The notes under the pieces: generated by a model
Database searches by the model: none
The model's input: the letters and a program-made list of their open reading frames with translations, nothing else
What the model was told of the DNA's origin: nothing
Translations under genes and position numbers: made by a program
Assembly: GCA_902787825.1 (NCBI GenBank)
Contig: CADAHS010000018.1
Span: 1 to 56,994 of the forward strand
DNA from: an uncultured Ruminococcus sp.
GTDB lineage: Bacteria > Bacillota > Clostridia > Oscillospirales > Ruminococcaceae
Reading direction: 5' to 3'
DNA: 56,994 nt
Part shown: in pieces, positions 19,186 through 28,399 of the stretch
Layout: each line of letters opens with the position of its first letter
How positions within the stretch are numbered: position 1 is the stretch's first letter

Positions 19186-22100
19186 CTACTGTTGTATAAG
19201 TGTTTCCAAAGCCGAGTACAGCGCATCGTTATCAATAGGCTTTGTCAGGTGTGCGTTCATTCCTGCCTGAAGGCTTCTCTGAACATCTTCGTCAAAAGCA
19301 TTTGCAGTCAGAGCGATTATCGGTACGCTTGCAGCATCGGGTCTGTCAAGCTTTCGTATGGCAGCGGTCGCTTCAAGTCCGTCCATTTCCGGCATTCTGA
19401 CGTCCATCAGCACAGCATCATAGTAGCCGGGTTCGCTATCTGCAAACATTTCAAGTACAAGTCTGCCGTTCACCGCATGATCTACTATCATACCACGGCT
19501 TTTGAGCACCATTTCCATTATGTCAGCATTTATCTGCACATCTTCGGCAAGCAGTATGTGTTTTCCGTTAAGATCGGCTTTGTGCTGCTGCTTGAACTCG
19601 TCAGTTTGTTTTCTCTTGCTTGCGCTTCGGAATTCTTCAAGCACACTGCCGGACGATATCGGCTTTGAGATAAAGCTGTCAACGCCTGCCTTCACCGCTT
19701 CATCAAGCACATCGTCCCACTTGTATGCCGTTATAATTATGATCGCAGATTCCGGACCGACGATTTCTCTGAGCTTCTTTGTTGTTTCCACGCCGTCCAT
19801 TCCGGGCATTTTAAGGTCAACAAGAATAAGATCGTAAAGCTCGTGTCTTGCGTTATGCACACGCACCGCCTCTATCGCCTCTTCACCCGAAAGCACAGTG
19901 TCACAGGACATACCCGTCTTCTCAAGAACAAGCTTAGCGTGTTCGCAGGCTATCGGGTCGTCATCGACTGCAAGTACCTTCATATCATACGGCTGTATCT
20001 GTTCGTAATCATTATCATTGTCCCTGTGTGCCGAGTCCATAAGCGTAATGGTCACGATAAAGGTCGTGCCCTTGCCCTTTTCACTCTGGACTTCAATGTT
20101 TCCGTTCATCATCTCGACGATATTTTTTGTGATCGCCAGCCCCAGACCAGAGCTGCCATATTTATTGGTAGCAGAGCTGTCCTCCTGACTGAAGGTGTCA
20201 AATATATGCGGGATATATTCTTTGCTCATACCGATCCCTGTATCAGTGATCCTGAATCGCAGAGTAGATCTTCCGCCGAATTTTGCTGTGCGCTCAATAT
20301 AAAGTCCTATTTTTCCGCCCTTGGCAGTGAATTTTACGGCATTTCCGAGAATGTTGATAAGTACCTGACGCAGCCTTGTGTTGTCGCCGATATAGTAATC
20401 ATCGACCTCGCCCTGAATACGGCAGGTATAGGTCTGTTCGTTTTCTTCGCACTGTGCGCTGAAGATAGTATTTATCTGCTCAACAAGCTTGGTGAATGAG
20501 AAGTCCTCATTTTTAAGCACCATTCTGCCTGACTCTATCCGGCTCATATCGAGTATATCGTTTATAAGTTCGAGCAGATGATTTGCCGAACCGCCTATTT
20601 TTACGAGATACTCTCTTGTCTTTTCAGACAGCTCCGGATCACTCAGTGCAATGTTGTCAAGACCGATTATAGCGTTCATTGGTGTTCTGATTTCATGACT
20701 CATGCTTGACAGAAAAGCAGTTTTTGCTTTGCTCGCATTTTCTGCGGCTGCCAGAGCATCGCTCAATGCCTGGTTCTTTTCAAGCGAAGCTCTCATTTCA
20801 CTGTCAATGTCGGAGAATCCGGCACCTATCGCATGAATGACGTGACCGTCTGTCCCCTCGGTGCGGCGGACACCTGCCAGGCGCAGCATCTCATAGCTCT
20901 CCTTAGCATTGTGAACTGTCAGGTATCTGTAAGAAATTATCGGTTCAGTCTCAAGCCGCTTTTTGATGTTTTCGGGTCTGATGAAATCGAGAAATCCTTC
21001 ACGGTAGCTTTCAGATACACGTTCGTTTGCATATCTGGTGAAGCCTTCGCTGAAAGAAAATTTCTCCCCGGCCTGAGGCCCGTCCTCTTTTGTAACTTTT
21101 GAACTGTAGCAAATGCTTTCATCTGTGTCAAGATCAACATAATAAACGCTTGTGTAATCCGATGCAAGAGCGGTTATCATGTGATCCTGCCGGGTGCGCT
21201 GCTTTTCCTCCTCAAGCAGTCTGTTTTGCAGTTCAAGTCGCTGTTCAAGCTCCTGCTGCTTTATCCTGTTTTCTGTCTCTGAGGTCTGTATTTCAAGCGC
21301 AAGCTTTGTGTTCGCTTTATTCTGTATGAACACTACGATAAATACTATAAATAAAACAGCGACAGTCAGTGCGGTCTGCACAAGGTTCCTGAAAATGATC
21401 CCGTCCGAAACTGAGCTTATCTTGTTGCTGATAACGCTTTCTCGGATAAGATATGTAAGCATCCAGTCAGTTCCTGCTATCGGCTTATAGGAAAGTGTCT
21501 CCTTTATCCCGTTGTAAGTGAATGAAACAACGTTGCCGGTACCGTTTGCAAAGTTCTCTTTAACTTCCTCAACCGTATTTCCGTTCTCAAATGATGCACG
21601 TTCGAGCGCTTCAAGCAGATTGGTCTCTTTTGCAAGACCGCCCAGCACCATATCAGTCAGAGCGGCTCCGTCCTTTGTGTAGATGTTGCAAAAAGTTGTG
21701 TCATTATTACTTGATTGCAGTGACACACCTTCAAGCATAGTGTTGATATCTATTTCCATAAAGCAGACTACAAGCTTCAGATCACCGACCGAGATATTTT
21801 CCACAGGGATTGCGATTATTACTTTTTTCTTTTCTCCTTCAGCGTCCTTCAGCGTTATGCTGGGGGAGGAAAGACCGGAAGGATCAATGTTGTAGGTGTC
21901 GATGTCGTTTGCCGTACCCAATGAGGTGTAGATGACCCCGCTTGTGTCCACAAAAGCGAATTTATCAAGCGTATAGAGCTTTTTCATTCTTGCCTGATAC
22001 GCCTGCAAATGCTCAATATCGCTCAGATCGTCTTTTGTGAGCAGTCCTACGGCTGTCTGCATATTTTTTATATTGCGCTCAAGGGCTGAGGATACAACCT

Positions 22101-22281
22101 GTTCACGCCGTCCGGCAAGTTCATCAAGGTAGAGCAGGCTGACTGAGTTGACCGCACTTTCAGTATCCCGCTTTGCAAGATCTCCTATCCATAACGTGCC
22201 GATCACCAGTATTATTGTCACGGCTGCAAACCCGATAATAGTCATAAGCAATGTGTTTCGTTTCCGGATCACTTTGATCAC
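19186..22281 (-). CDS. Membrane hybrid sensor histidine kinase with two receiver domains
   Basis: The 1031-residue protein starts phosphoryl transfer in response to an external signal. Membrane helices lie at about 11-34 and 297-320, enclosing a large Cache-like sensor domain. A coiled coil (332-365) and a PAS-like domain (370-495) follow. The HisKA domain has the phosphoacceptor His529 in MSHEIRTP, and the ATPase has NILGNAVKF. Two receiver domains end the protein, with phosphoacceptor Asp residues in DLILVDLKMPGMDG and DAVLMDVRMPEMDG. The start GTG 22281 touches AGAGG; an alternative in-frame GTG at 22272 has better spacing. The HPt gene just upstream on the same strand fits a phosphorelay. 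Confidence 0.9.
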   Translation of the reverse strand: MIKVIRKRNTLLMTIIGFAAVTIILVIGTLWIGDLAKRDTESAVNSVSLLYLDELAGRREQVVSSALERNIKNMQTAVGLLTKDDLSDIEHLQAYQARMKKLYTLDKFAFVDTSGVIYTSLGTANDIDTYNIDPSGLSSPSITLKDAEGEKKKVIIAIPVENISVGDLKLVVCFMEIDINTMLEGVSLQSSNNDTTFCNIYTKDGAALTDMVLGGLAKETNLLEALERASFENGNTVEEVKENFANGTGNVVSFTYNGIKETLSYKPIAGTDWMLTYLIRESVISNKISSVSDGIIFRNLVQTALTVAVLFIVFIVVFIQNKANTKLALEIQTSETENRIKQQELEQRLELQNRLLEEEKQRTRQDHMITALASDYTSVYYVDLDTDESICYSSKVTKEDGPQAGEKFSFSEGFTRYANERVSESYREGFLDFIRPENIKKRLETEPIISYRYLTVHNAKESYEMLRLAGVRRTEGTDGHVIHAIGAGFSDIDSEMRASLEKNQALSDALAAAENASKAKTAFLSSMSHEIRTPMNAIIGLDNIALSDPELSEKTREYLVKIGGSANHLLELINDILDMSRIESGRMVLKNEDFSFTKLVEQINTIFSAQCEENEQTYTCRIQGEVDDYYIGDNTRLRQVLINILGNAVKFTAKGGKIGLYIERTAKFGGRSTLRFRITDTGIGMSKEYIPHIFDTFSQEDSSATNKYGSSGLGLAITKNIVEMMNGNIEVQSEKGKGTTFIVTITLMDSAHRDNDNDYEQIQPYDMKVLAVDDDPIACEHAKLVLEKTGMSCDTVLSGEEAIEAVRVHNARHELYDLILVDLKMPGMDGVETTKKLREIVGPESAIIIITAYKWDDVLDEAVKAGVDSFISKPISSGSVLEEFRSASKRKQTDEFKQQHKADLNGKHILLAEDVQINADIMEMVLKSRGMIVDHAVNGRLVLEMFADSEPGYYDAVLMDVRMPEMDGLEATAAIRKLDRPDAASVPIIALTANAFDEDVQRSLQAGMNAHLTKPIDNDALYSALETLIQQ

Positions 22282-22396
22282 CCTCTGTAACCATATTTAA
22301 TTTCAAACGCTTCGGATCGAACGGGCTTTGTTTTACTATTTTTGCAAAAACGGGAGAATTCCGAAGAATTGTTCCCGTTTGCACATTATAGTTTTA

Positions 22397-22732
22397 TCAT
22401 AAACAGCACAGCTTTTCAAACTGAGCTTTTGCCTCTTTAAGATAAGCCGTGTAATCCACATTCTCTTTGTTGCGCAGCAGTTCTGTCATTTCACTGACAG
22501 GCTTTGTCAGCGGATCAAGAGAGAGGTTTGAATACATTCCTTTTAATGCGTGAGCTGTTTCAAACGCCGCATCGAGCTGATGATCCGCAAGCTGCTGTTC
22601 AAGCAGATCGAGTCTTTTATCACCGATCACTTTTCCGACAAGCGTAATATAAAATGCTTCGTTATTCATACAGCGTGTAAGCCCTGCATCGACATCTGCC
22701 CCGAATTCTCTGAGCTTATCAGTTGTGAGCAT
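22397..22732 (-). CDS. HPt (histidine phosphotransfer) protein
   Basis: This 111-residue helical protein has the HPt motif TAHALKGMYSNLSL with His61 as likely phosphoacceptor. It probably shuttles phosphate between the hybrid kinase at 19186-22281 and the receiver domain of the REC-GGDEF-EAL protein upstream, whose stop it overlaps. Two in-frame ATGs exist (22738 and 22732); AAGGAG is only one base from the first and seven from the second, so 22732 is preferred. Intact and of normal length for a stand-alone HPt. Confidence 0.85.
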   Translation of the reverse strand: MLTTDKLREFGADVDAGLTRCMNNEAFYITLVGKVIGDKRLDLLEQQLADHQLDAAFETAHALKGMYSNLSLDPLTKPVSEMTELLRNKENVDYTAYLKEAKAQFEKLCCL

Positions 22733-24431
22733 ATTCATTCTCCTTTTGCTGTTTTTCTATCAGTTCATAAAACTCATCAGACGGCAGCGGCTTTGAAAAG
22801 TAATAACCCTGGATTATATCGCAGGCAAGTGTTTTCAAAAGCTCCATCTGTTCTTTCTTTTCAACTCCCTCTGCGATGACCGGGACCTCAAGGAGTCTTG
22901 CGATCTCTATAATGATACCGACCAGGCGAGCAGCTCTGTTGTCTGTGCAGATATTTCTGACAAAAGCCATATCAAGCTTGAGCGCATCAAAAGTCAGCGT
23001 AGTCAGCATATTCAGTGAAGAATATCCGCTTCCGAAATCGTCCATTTCTATTTTGAACCCGAAGCTTCTGAGCAAAGAAACTGCATCTGATATCTGCTGT
23101 GAATTATCCGTATAAGCCGATTCCGTGATCTCCAGCAGAAGCTCTGCGGTCGAGATACCATTATTTGCAGCTATCTCGGTAAGCTCTTCACCGAGCTTTG
23201 GTTCAAACATATCTACCCTTGAAACATTTACCGAAACAGGCACAGTGATGCCGAAGCTGTCTTTCCACTTTCTGATCTGTCCGGCTGCCTGATCCCACAC
23301 AAATCTGTCAAGCTTATGTATCAGTCCGTTGTTTTCAAACAGCGGAATAAAAACTCCGGGGCTGATCATTCCGTAGTCCGGGTGAAACCATCGTATCAGC
23401 GCCTCTGCGCTTGAAAGCACCGGTACGTTTCCTCTGATATTGTACTTAGGCTGATAGTACACCTGAAACTGTTTTTCTTCAAGAGCTTTGTCCATATCGT
23501 TGATAAGCTTTTCATGAAAAAGCTCCTTATCGTGAAGCTCGGAATTATATAGATTGTAACAGGTCGAATAGGTATTATGCAGCTTACGGCAGGCGAGCTT
23601 GGCACGGTCAAATCGCATTTGTATATCAAGAGAATCGTCATCGTCTGAATAAATGCCGATCCTCATGCTGATCTTATCGTCACCGATCACACCTTGCGTT
23701 GTTTTGATAAACTGCTCTATAAGCTGAGATATATCGTTTTCATGGGGAATATACACAAAAAAGCTGTTGCTGTCACTGCGGCACGCAAGACCGCCGTATT
23801 CCTGTACTGCCTGGTGAACGCAGCCGCCGATCTTTTTGAGCAGCAGATCTCCGTAGGCTCTGCCGTAAAGCTCATTGATGATGCGAAATCGGTTGATGTC
23901 AATAACGATCGCATCCATAGCTTTATGACCGTTCATTCTGACGATCTTTTTTGCAAATTCAAAGAAGAACTCTTTGTTGAAAAGACCGGTAAGACTGTCT
24001 CTTTCGGTTTCGTGAATTATCACCTTATCCTCTGCAAGCTCGATAGAATGTTCTACCCTTGCTCTGATGATCTGCGGGGCATCAAAAGGCTTTGTGATAA
24101 AGTCAGCAGCGCCGTTTTGCAGGCATTGCACCTCTGACCATTTTTCCGATGTCAGCACAATGACGGGAATACGCCGCAGCTCATTGTCAGCGTGAAGTGT
24201 TTTCAGAAGGCTGAAACCGTCAAGCTTTGGCATATGCAGATCAAGGATCACCAGCGACAGCGTATGAGCGTCACGCTTTATGAGATCCATAGCTTCAATT
24301 CCGTTTTGAGCATAACCGATCTTATACAGATCACCAAGCATAGCTCCGAGTATCTCCCTTGTGACAGGATCATCATCAACTATGAGTATACTTCTGTGAA
24401 GCCCGTTTTTTCGTTCAAGCAGTTCCTGCAT
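22719..24431 (-). CDS. Response regulator with REC, degenerate GGDEF and EAL domains
   Basis: The 570-residue cytoplasmic protein likely controls cyclic-di-GMP. The receiver domain (about 12-130) has the acidic DDD pair and phosphoacceptor Asp64 in LVILDLHMP, plus the late Lys in ITKPFD. The GGDEF domain (about 140-285) is degenerate: the active site reads CRSDSNSFF, so no cyclase activity is expected. The EAL domain (about 315-560) keeps SAEALIRW, LLLEITES, MDDFGSGYSS and IAEGVE, so phosphodiesterase activity is plausible. It overlaps the HPt gene and forms a phosphorelay operon with it and the hybrid kinase. Confidence 0.88.
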   Translation of the reverse strand: MQELLERKNGLHRSILIVDDDPVTREILGAMLGDLYKIGYAQNGIEAMDLIKRDAHTLSLVILDLHMPKLDGFSLLKTLHADNELRRIPVIVLTSEKWSEVQCLQNGAADFITKPFDAPQIIRARVEHSIELAEDKVIIHETERDSLTGLFNKEFFFEFAKKIVRMNGHKAMDAIVIDINRFRIINELYGRAYGDLLLKKIGGCVHQAVQEYGGLACRSDSNSFFVYIPHENDISQLIEQFIKTTQGVIGDDKISMRIGIYSDDDDSLDIQMRFDRAKLACRKLHNTYSTCYNLYNSELHDKELFHEKLINDMDKALEEKQFQVYYQPKYNIRGNVPVLSSAEALIRWFHPDYGMISPGVFIPLFENNGLIHKLDRFVWDQAAGQIRKWKDSFGITVPVSVNVSRVDMFEPKLGEELTEIAANNGISTAELLLEITESAYTDNSQQISDAVSLLRSFGFKIEMDDFGSGYSSLNMLTTLTFDALKLDMAFVRNICTDNRAARLVGIIIEIARLLEVPVIAEGVEKKEQMELLKTLACDIIQGYYFSKPLPSDEFYELIEKQQKENEYAHN

Positions 24432-24680
24432 TAAAAACCCCCCTGTTTATGACGTTTGTTTTCAAAGATCAATAAATGCGGCAATTTATACTTTAAACTG
24501 TATCATAAAAGCTCCTGTCCTCTTTTGCGCTGCGCTGTAAGTGCAGACGAAAGAGACAGTTTTGCCTTTCAGTGCCAAAAAACACCTATATATTCTTATT
24601 ATAGCACAATCCGATCAATTAGTCAATTATTCATCTGCATTAGCAAATGCCGCATCTGCCGTATCGGCGGAAAATAGCTA

Positions 24681-24704
24681 AAGCCCCCACTTTTGTGGAG
24701 GCTT
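24681..24704 (-). terminator. Terminator of the LRR/CWB2 surface protein gene
   Basis: AAGCC plus CCAC (24681-24690) pairs with GTGG plus GGCTT (24695-24704), with one mismatch and a TTTT loop. On the - strand it ends in GGGGGCTTTAGC. It lies just past the stop of the gene at 24712. Confidence 0.7.
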
Positions 24705-24711
24705 AATCAAG

Positions 24712-26703
24712 TTATACGCTCATTTTTGCGACTTCTTTTGCAAGCTTGTCGGGTACGGCTACCGTGCCGCCGAAGATGTAGAGCTTGTTTGGTTTTTTGT
24801 TTTTCAGGAAAGATTTCTGTGCATCTCTCAGAGCTGTGTCAGCAAGCAGAAGCGGTGCTTTCTGATTTGCTGCAAACACGCCGCCTGCGAGAGCGTCAGG
24901 GAAATCAAGTCCCTTGGCGATGCAGACTGTTTTGCTTGAAAGATCCTTTGCAAAATACTTGTTAATCATCACACAGGTTTCGTATCTCTGTGCACCGTTG
25001 AATCTCTTTACATTTTTCTTTGGCAGAGCCTTTTTGATGCTGTTTTCTATCGCTGCTGGAACAGCAACTTTACCGCCTACTATGTAGACGTTCTTGATGC
25101 TGCCCTTTACTTTTTTGAGATATGCGAGAATGTTTGAATCCAATGTCTTTTTGCTTGGGTCAACGTAGAGGATAGGTGCACCCTTGAGTGCTGCAACCGG
25201 TGAGATCGAAAGTGCGTCAGCGAACGCCTTGTTGGTCGTGAAGAACACGTCGGTCGGAGCTTTTTTAGTTTTCTTCTGGAGTTCTTCAGCGACTCTCTTT
25301 GAGGTCTCAAAGCAGTTATTTCCGCTGATGATCTGAGTGCTGTACTTATTCTTCAGAGCGTCAAGTGTGCCTTTTTTGAGGGCTTTGTTTGTGTTTACGA
25401 TAATGATTTTCTTAGCTTTGAGTCGAGCGAGCTCAGCCTCGGTCTGCTTGGTAACGATATTCGGGTTTGCGAGCAGCAGAGGTGCATTGTACGCCTTTGC
25501 GAGCGGCACTGCGATAAGTGCGTCCTGGAAGGTCATTGCGTCTGCGATTATTACCGTGTCTGAGGTTGTCTTGTGGCTTGCCTTGGAGAGCATCGCAGCT
25601 GTGTCGTAGCGGTTTGCGCCTGCGAATCTTATGGTCGTCGGCTGCTGTGCGGGGGTGCTGAGTGCGACGAACTTAAACCCGTTGTCCTTGGCGTACTTCT
25701 CCGCCGCCGTGCCTTTAGCACCATAGATAGTAAAACCTGTGACCTTTTCAACTACGTGAGGTATTTCATAAGCTTTATAACCAAATGCCGCTTCTCCAAT
25801 ACTTTTTACATTGCTTGGAATTGTTATACTTTTTAGACTTGTGCAGCCGTAAAACGCTTCTTCGCCAATGCTTTTAACGCTGTTTGGTATAGTTACACTT
25901 GTAAGTTTTATGCACCGTTTAAACGCAGCATCACCAATGCTTGTAACGCTTTCAGGAATGTTTATTGTTTTCAGACTTTCACATCGAAAAAATGCACCTT
26001 CTTCGATCCTTTTGACACTGTTGGAAATTTTAATGCTCGTTACTCTTCTGTTCCAAAGGAACGCATCTCCTCCGATGACTTTAACTGTGTTTGGTATTAT
26101 CACTTTTCCTGTACATTTTGCAGCATCAATAAGAATTCCGTTTACGACTACAAAATCATTCTTTTCACGCTGGTTCTTAAGCCATTTTGTGCTGTTAAAA
26201 GCCATTCCGCCTATGCTCTTCACGCTGGTCGGAATATTTATATTTGTAAGACTTGAGCACATGCAAAACGCATCATCGCCTATGCTCTTAACACTCTTTG
26301 GAATAGTTACGCTTGTAAGGCCTCTGCATTGCTCAAAAGCGCTCTTTCCAATACTTGTTATACTATTGGAAAGAGAGATACTTTTTATTTTTTCACATCC
26401 GAAAAACATACGACCACTAATACTTGTAACTCCAGATTTAATTACAACAGATGTAATATCAGATCTCTGTTCAAGAGGCGAGCCACTGTGACTGTAATCA
26501 TACATAGCACCGCTGCCGCTGATAGTCAGTACACCGTTTTTCAGCGACCACTTGACGTTTTCACCGCACTTGCCCGAGGTTGCGGTGCTCGCTGCACTCG
26601 CCGTTATGCTCGAGCTTGCTTCAAATACGCCCTCCGGCAGTGCCGCAGCCGAGCCGAAAACCATGCATAGTGCAAGAGCTGCAGCTAATAGTTTCTTTTT
26701 CAT
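24712..26703 (-). CDS. Secreted BspA-type leucine-rich-repeat protein with three CWB2 cell-wall repeats
   Basis: The 663-residue surface protein has a Sec signal peptide (about 1-38), a BspA-type opening (CGENVKWSLKNGVLTISGSG) and about ten LRR_5 repeats (60-335) with the pattern SxTIPxSVxSIGxxAFxxC. Residues from about 355 to the end hold three CWB2 repeats, opening with RFAGANRYDTAAML, then NNCFETSKRVAEEL, then RFNGAQRYETCVMI. CWB2 modules bind secondary cell-wall polymers, so the LRR part should be displayed outside, perhaps for adhesion or carbohydrate binding. The gene stands alone and its neighbours are separately transcribed. Confidence 0.88.
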   Translation of the reverse strand: MKKKLLAAALALCMVFGSAAALPEGVFEASSSITASAASTATSGKCGENVKWSLKNGVLTISGSGAMYDYSHSGSPLEQRSDITSVVIKSGVTSISGRMFFGCEKIKSISLSNSITSIGKSAFEQCRGLTSVTIPKSVKSIGDDAFCMCSSLTNINIPTSVKSIGGMAFNSTKWLKNQREKNDFVVVNGILIDAAKCTGKVIIPNTVKVIGGDAFLWNRRVTSIKISNSVKRIEEGAFFRCESLKTINIPESVTSIGDAAFKRCIKLTSVTIPNSVKSIGEEAFYGCTSLKSITIPSNVKSIGEAAFGYKAYEIPHVVEKVTGFTIYGAKGTAAEKYAKDNGFKFVALSTPAQQPTTIRFAGANRYDTAAMLSKASHKTTSDTVIIADAMTFQDALIAVPLAKAYNAPLLLANPNIVTKQTEAELARLKAKKIIIVNTNKALKKGTLDALKNKYSTQIISGNNCFETSKRVAEELQKKTKKAPTDVFFTTNKAFADALSISPVAALKGAPILYVDPSKKTLDSNILAYLKKVKGSIKNVYIVGGKVAVPAAIENSIKKALPKKNVKRFNGAQRYETCVMINKYFAKDLSSKTVCIAKGLDFPDALAGGVFAANQKAPLLLADTALRDAQKSFLKNKKPNKLYIFGGTVAVPDKLAKEVAKMSV

Positions 26704-26884
26704 CTTTATACCTCCGTTCTATTATTTATATCATTTTTATTATATCGTACTGATCTGTTCTTGTCAACCGGACGAATGAATAATTATATCTTTCACAGCT
26801 TCGGGGATTTTGTCAGACAAGAAAAAAGGGAACTGCCACTTCACTGAAGCTCATCTCATTTTTATAACTCATCATAATTTCGTG

Positions 26885-26913
26885 TTGAATTATTAACAAA
26901 TGAGAGCTATAAT
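26885..26913 (+). promoter_or_regulatory. Promoter of the ohrR-gpx operon
   Basis: TTGAAT (26885-26890) and TATAAT (26908-26913) are separated by 17 bases, a near-consensus sigma-A promoter. The expected start of transcription falls just before the OhrR-type operator at 26925-26949. Confidence 0.75.
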
Positions 26914-26924
26914 ATCTTCAATGG

Positions 26925-26949
26925 TTGTGCACAATATTATTGCGCACAA
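26925..26949. promoter_or_regulatory. MarR/OhrR-type operator
   Basis: TTGTGCACAATA (26925-26936) and TATTGCGCACAA (26938-26949) are inverted repeats around one central base, with a single mismatch. The site begins 11 bases after the -10 box, so bound repressor would block transcription. This fits self-repression by the OhrR-like protein encoded just downstream, relieved by oxidation of its cysteine. Confidence 0.7.
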
Positions 26950-26978
26950 TAATTCAAATAACAGAGAAGGTGTTTGTT

Positions 26979-27428
26979 ATGCAAGATTCACAGACTAAAT
27001 ATGACTGCATAAGGCTTGATAATCAGCTTTGTTTTCCGCTGTACGCCTGCGCTAAAGAGGTCGTGCGCAAATATCGTAAGCCTCTTGAAGAGCTTGGGCT
27101 GACGTATACGCAGTATGTCGTGATGATGGCGCTTTGGGAGCATGGCACGATGACCGAGGGTGAGCTTGGAAGACTTGTGCATCTTGATTCGGGGACGCTT
27201 GCACCGCTGCTGAAACGTCTTGAAAAGCAGGAAATGATAAAGCGTACCCGCCCTGATAGAAATGAGAGAAAGCTGATGATATCGCTCACCGAACAGGGTG
27301 AATCGCTCAAGGACAAGGCGGTAAACGTACCGCCGTCGATGCAGGGATGTATTGATCTTGACAGAGATGAACTGATACAGTTAAAAATACTGCTTGATAA
27401 AGCACTTAAAAGAATGGAGGAAGAATAA
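26979..27428 (+). CDS. ohrR: OhrR-like peroxide-sensing MarR-family repressor
   Basis: The 149-residue winged-helix protein probably represses its own operon until organic peroxide oxidises it. It closely follows Bacillus subtilis OhrR: Cys18 in DNQLCFPLY matches the redox cysteine (Cys15), and Tyr22 and Tyr32 match the two tyrosines that hydrogen-bond it. The DNA-binding region includes LVHLDSGTLAPLLKRLE. ATG 26979 follows AGAAGG. It overlaps the next gene by one base (TAATG). A second cysteine at 24 (YACAK) might take part in disulfide formation. The usual partner, ohrA, is not adjacent; a glutathione peroxidase takes its place. Confidence 0.87.
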   Translation: MQDSQTKYDCIRLDNQLCFPLYACAKEVVRKYRKPLEELGLTYTQYVVMMALWEHGTMTEGELGRLVHLDSGTLAPLLKRLEKQEMIKRTRPDRNERKLMISLTEQGESLKDKAVNVPPSMQGCIDLDRDELIQLKILLDKALKRMEEE

Positions 27429-27967
27429 TGATCTACGATCATAGCATAACCACAGGCAAAGGCGAAACGCTTGACCTTTCGCAGTACAAGGGTAAGGTCA
27501 TTATGATAGTGAATACCGCAACAGGCTGCGGATTTACACCTCAGTATGAGCCGATCGAAAAGATGTATCTTGACTATCACGATAAGGGTCTTGAGATCGT
27601 TGATATCCCATGCAATCAGTTCGGCGCACAGGCACCCGGAACGGATGATGAGATACACGAATTCTGCAAACTGCATTACAACACCACATTCCCTCAGATG
27701 AAAAAGGCAGATGTCAACGGCGATAACGAGCTGCCGCTTTACACCTATCTCAAATCCTGTAAGGGCTTTGAGGGCTTTGGCGAGCATCAGCTCTCTGCAC
27801 TTTTGAGCGATATGCTTTCAAAGGCAGATCCCGATTGGGATAAAAAGCCTGATATCAAGTGGAATTTCACAAAGTTTATCATTGACCGTGACGGAAATGT
27901 CGCCGCAAGATTTGAACCGACTGCGGATATGGCAGAGGTCGAGGCTTGCGTGAAAGCACTTCTTTAA
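27428..27967 (+). CDS. Glutathione-peroxidase-family thiol peroxidase
   Basis: The 179-residue enzyme reduces peroxides using a cysteine thiol. Cys34 in ATGCGFTPQY is the catalytic residue, replacing the selenocysteine of animal enzymes. CNQFGAQAPG supplies the conserved Gln, and KWNFTKFI the conserved Trp and Asn. In bacteria these proteins usually take electrons from thioredoxin rather than glutathione. It is the first enzyme behind the OhrR-like repressor, which explains its likely induction by peroxide. Translationally coupled to ohrR through TAATG. Confidence 0.9.
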   Translation: MIYDHSITTGKGETLDLSQYKGKVIMIVNTATGCGFTPQYEPIEKMYLDYHDKGLEIVDIPCNQFGAQAPGTDDEIHEFCKLHYNTTFPQMKKADVNGDNELPLYTYLKSCKGFEGFGEHQLSALLSDMLSKADPDWDKKPDIKWNFTKFIIDRDGNVAARFEPTADMAEVEACVKALL

Positions 27968-27979
27968 GGAGCTGAGCAT

Positions 27980-28399
27980 ATGAAAGTCACAGTCAGATAC
28001 TTTACCAGAACCGGCAATACGAAAAAGCTTGCTGAAGCTATCGCACAGGAGCTTGGGATCCAAGCCGGTGACATAACAGCACCGCTTGATGAAAAGGCGG
28101 AGATCCTGTTTTTGTGCAACTCAGTCTATTGGGCAGGCGCAGACAGCAGTGTCAAGAAATTCATCGCAAAAAACAAGGAAAAGATCGGGCTGCTTGTCAA
28201 TGTCAGCACTGCGGCAATTAAAGGATCGACATATTCTCAAATCAAAAAGATCGCTCAAAAGGAAGGTGTCAGGCTGTCCGATCAGGAATTTCATTGCACA
28301 GGCAAATTAAGCGCTCTGCATTCCTCACACCCCGATGAAGCAGATATCGCTGCGGTAAAAGCATTCGCAAGAAAGGTCACAGGTGATAAAAATGAATGA
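27980..28399 (+). CDS. Flavodoxin-like protein
   Basis: The 139-residue protein has the FMN phosphate-binding loop FTRTGNTKKLA near residues 8-18 and a short flavodoxin fold. It probably carries electrons at low potential, perhaps to the peroxidase system or the radical SAM enzyme encoded next to it. AGGAGCTGAGCAT precedes the ATG. Its end overlaps the next gene by eight bases. The exact partner is not known. Confidence 0.85.
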   Translation: MKVTVRYFTRTGNTKKLAEAIAQELGIQAGDITAPLDEKAEILFLCNSVYWAGADSSVKKFIAKNKEKIGLLVNVSTAAIKGSTYSQIKKIAQKEGVRLSDQEFHCTGKLSALHSSHPDEADIAAVKAFARKVTGDKNE

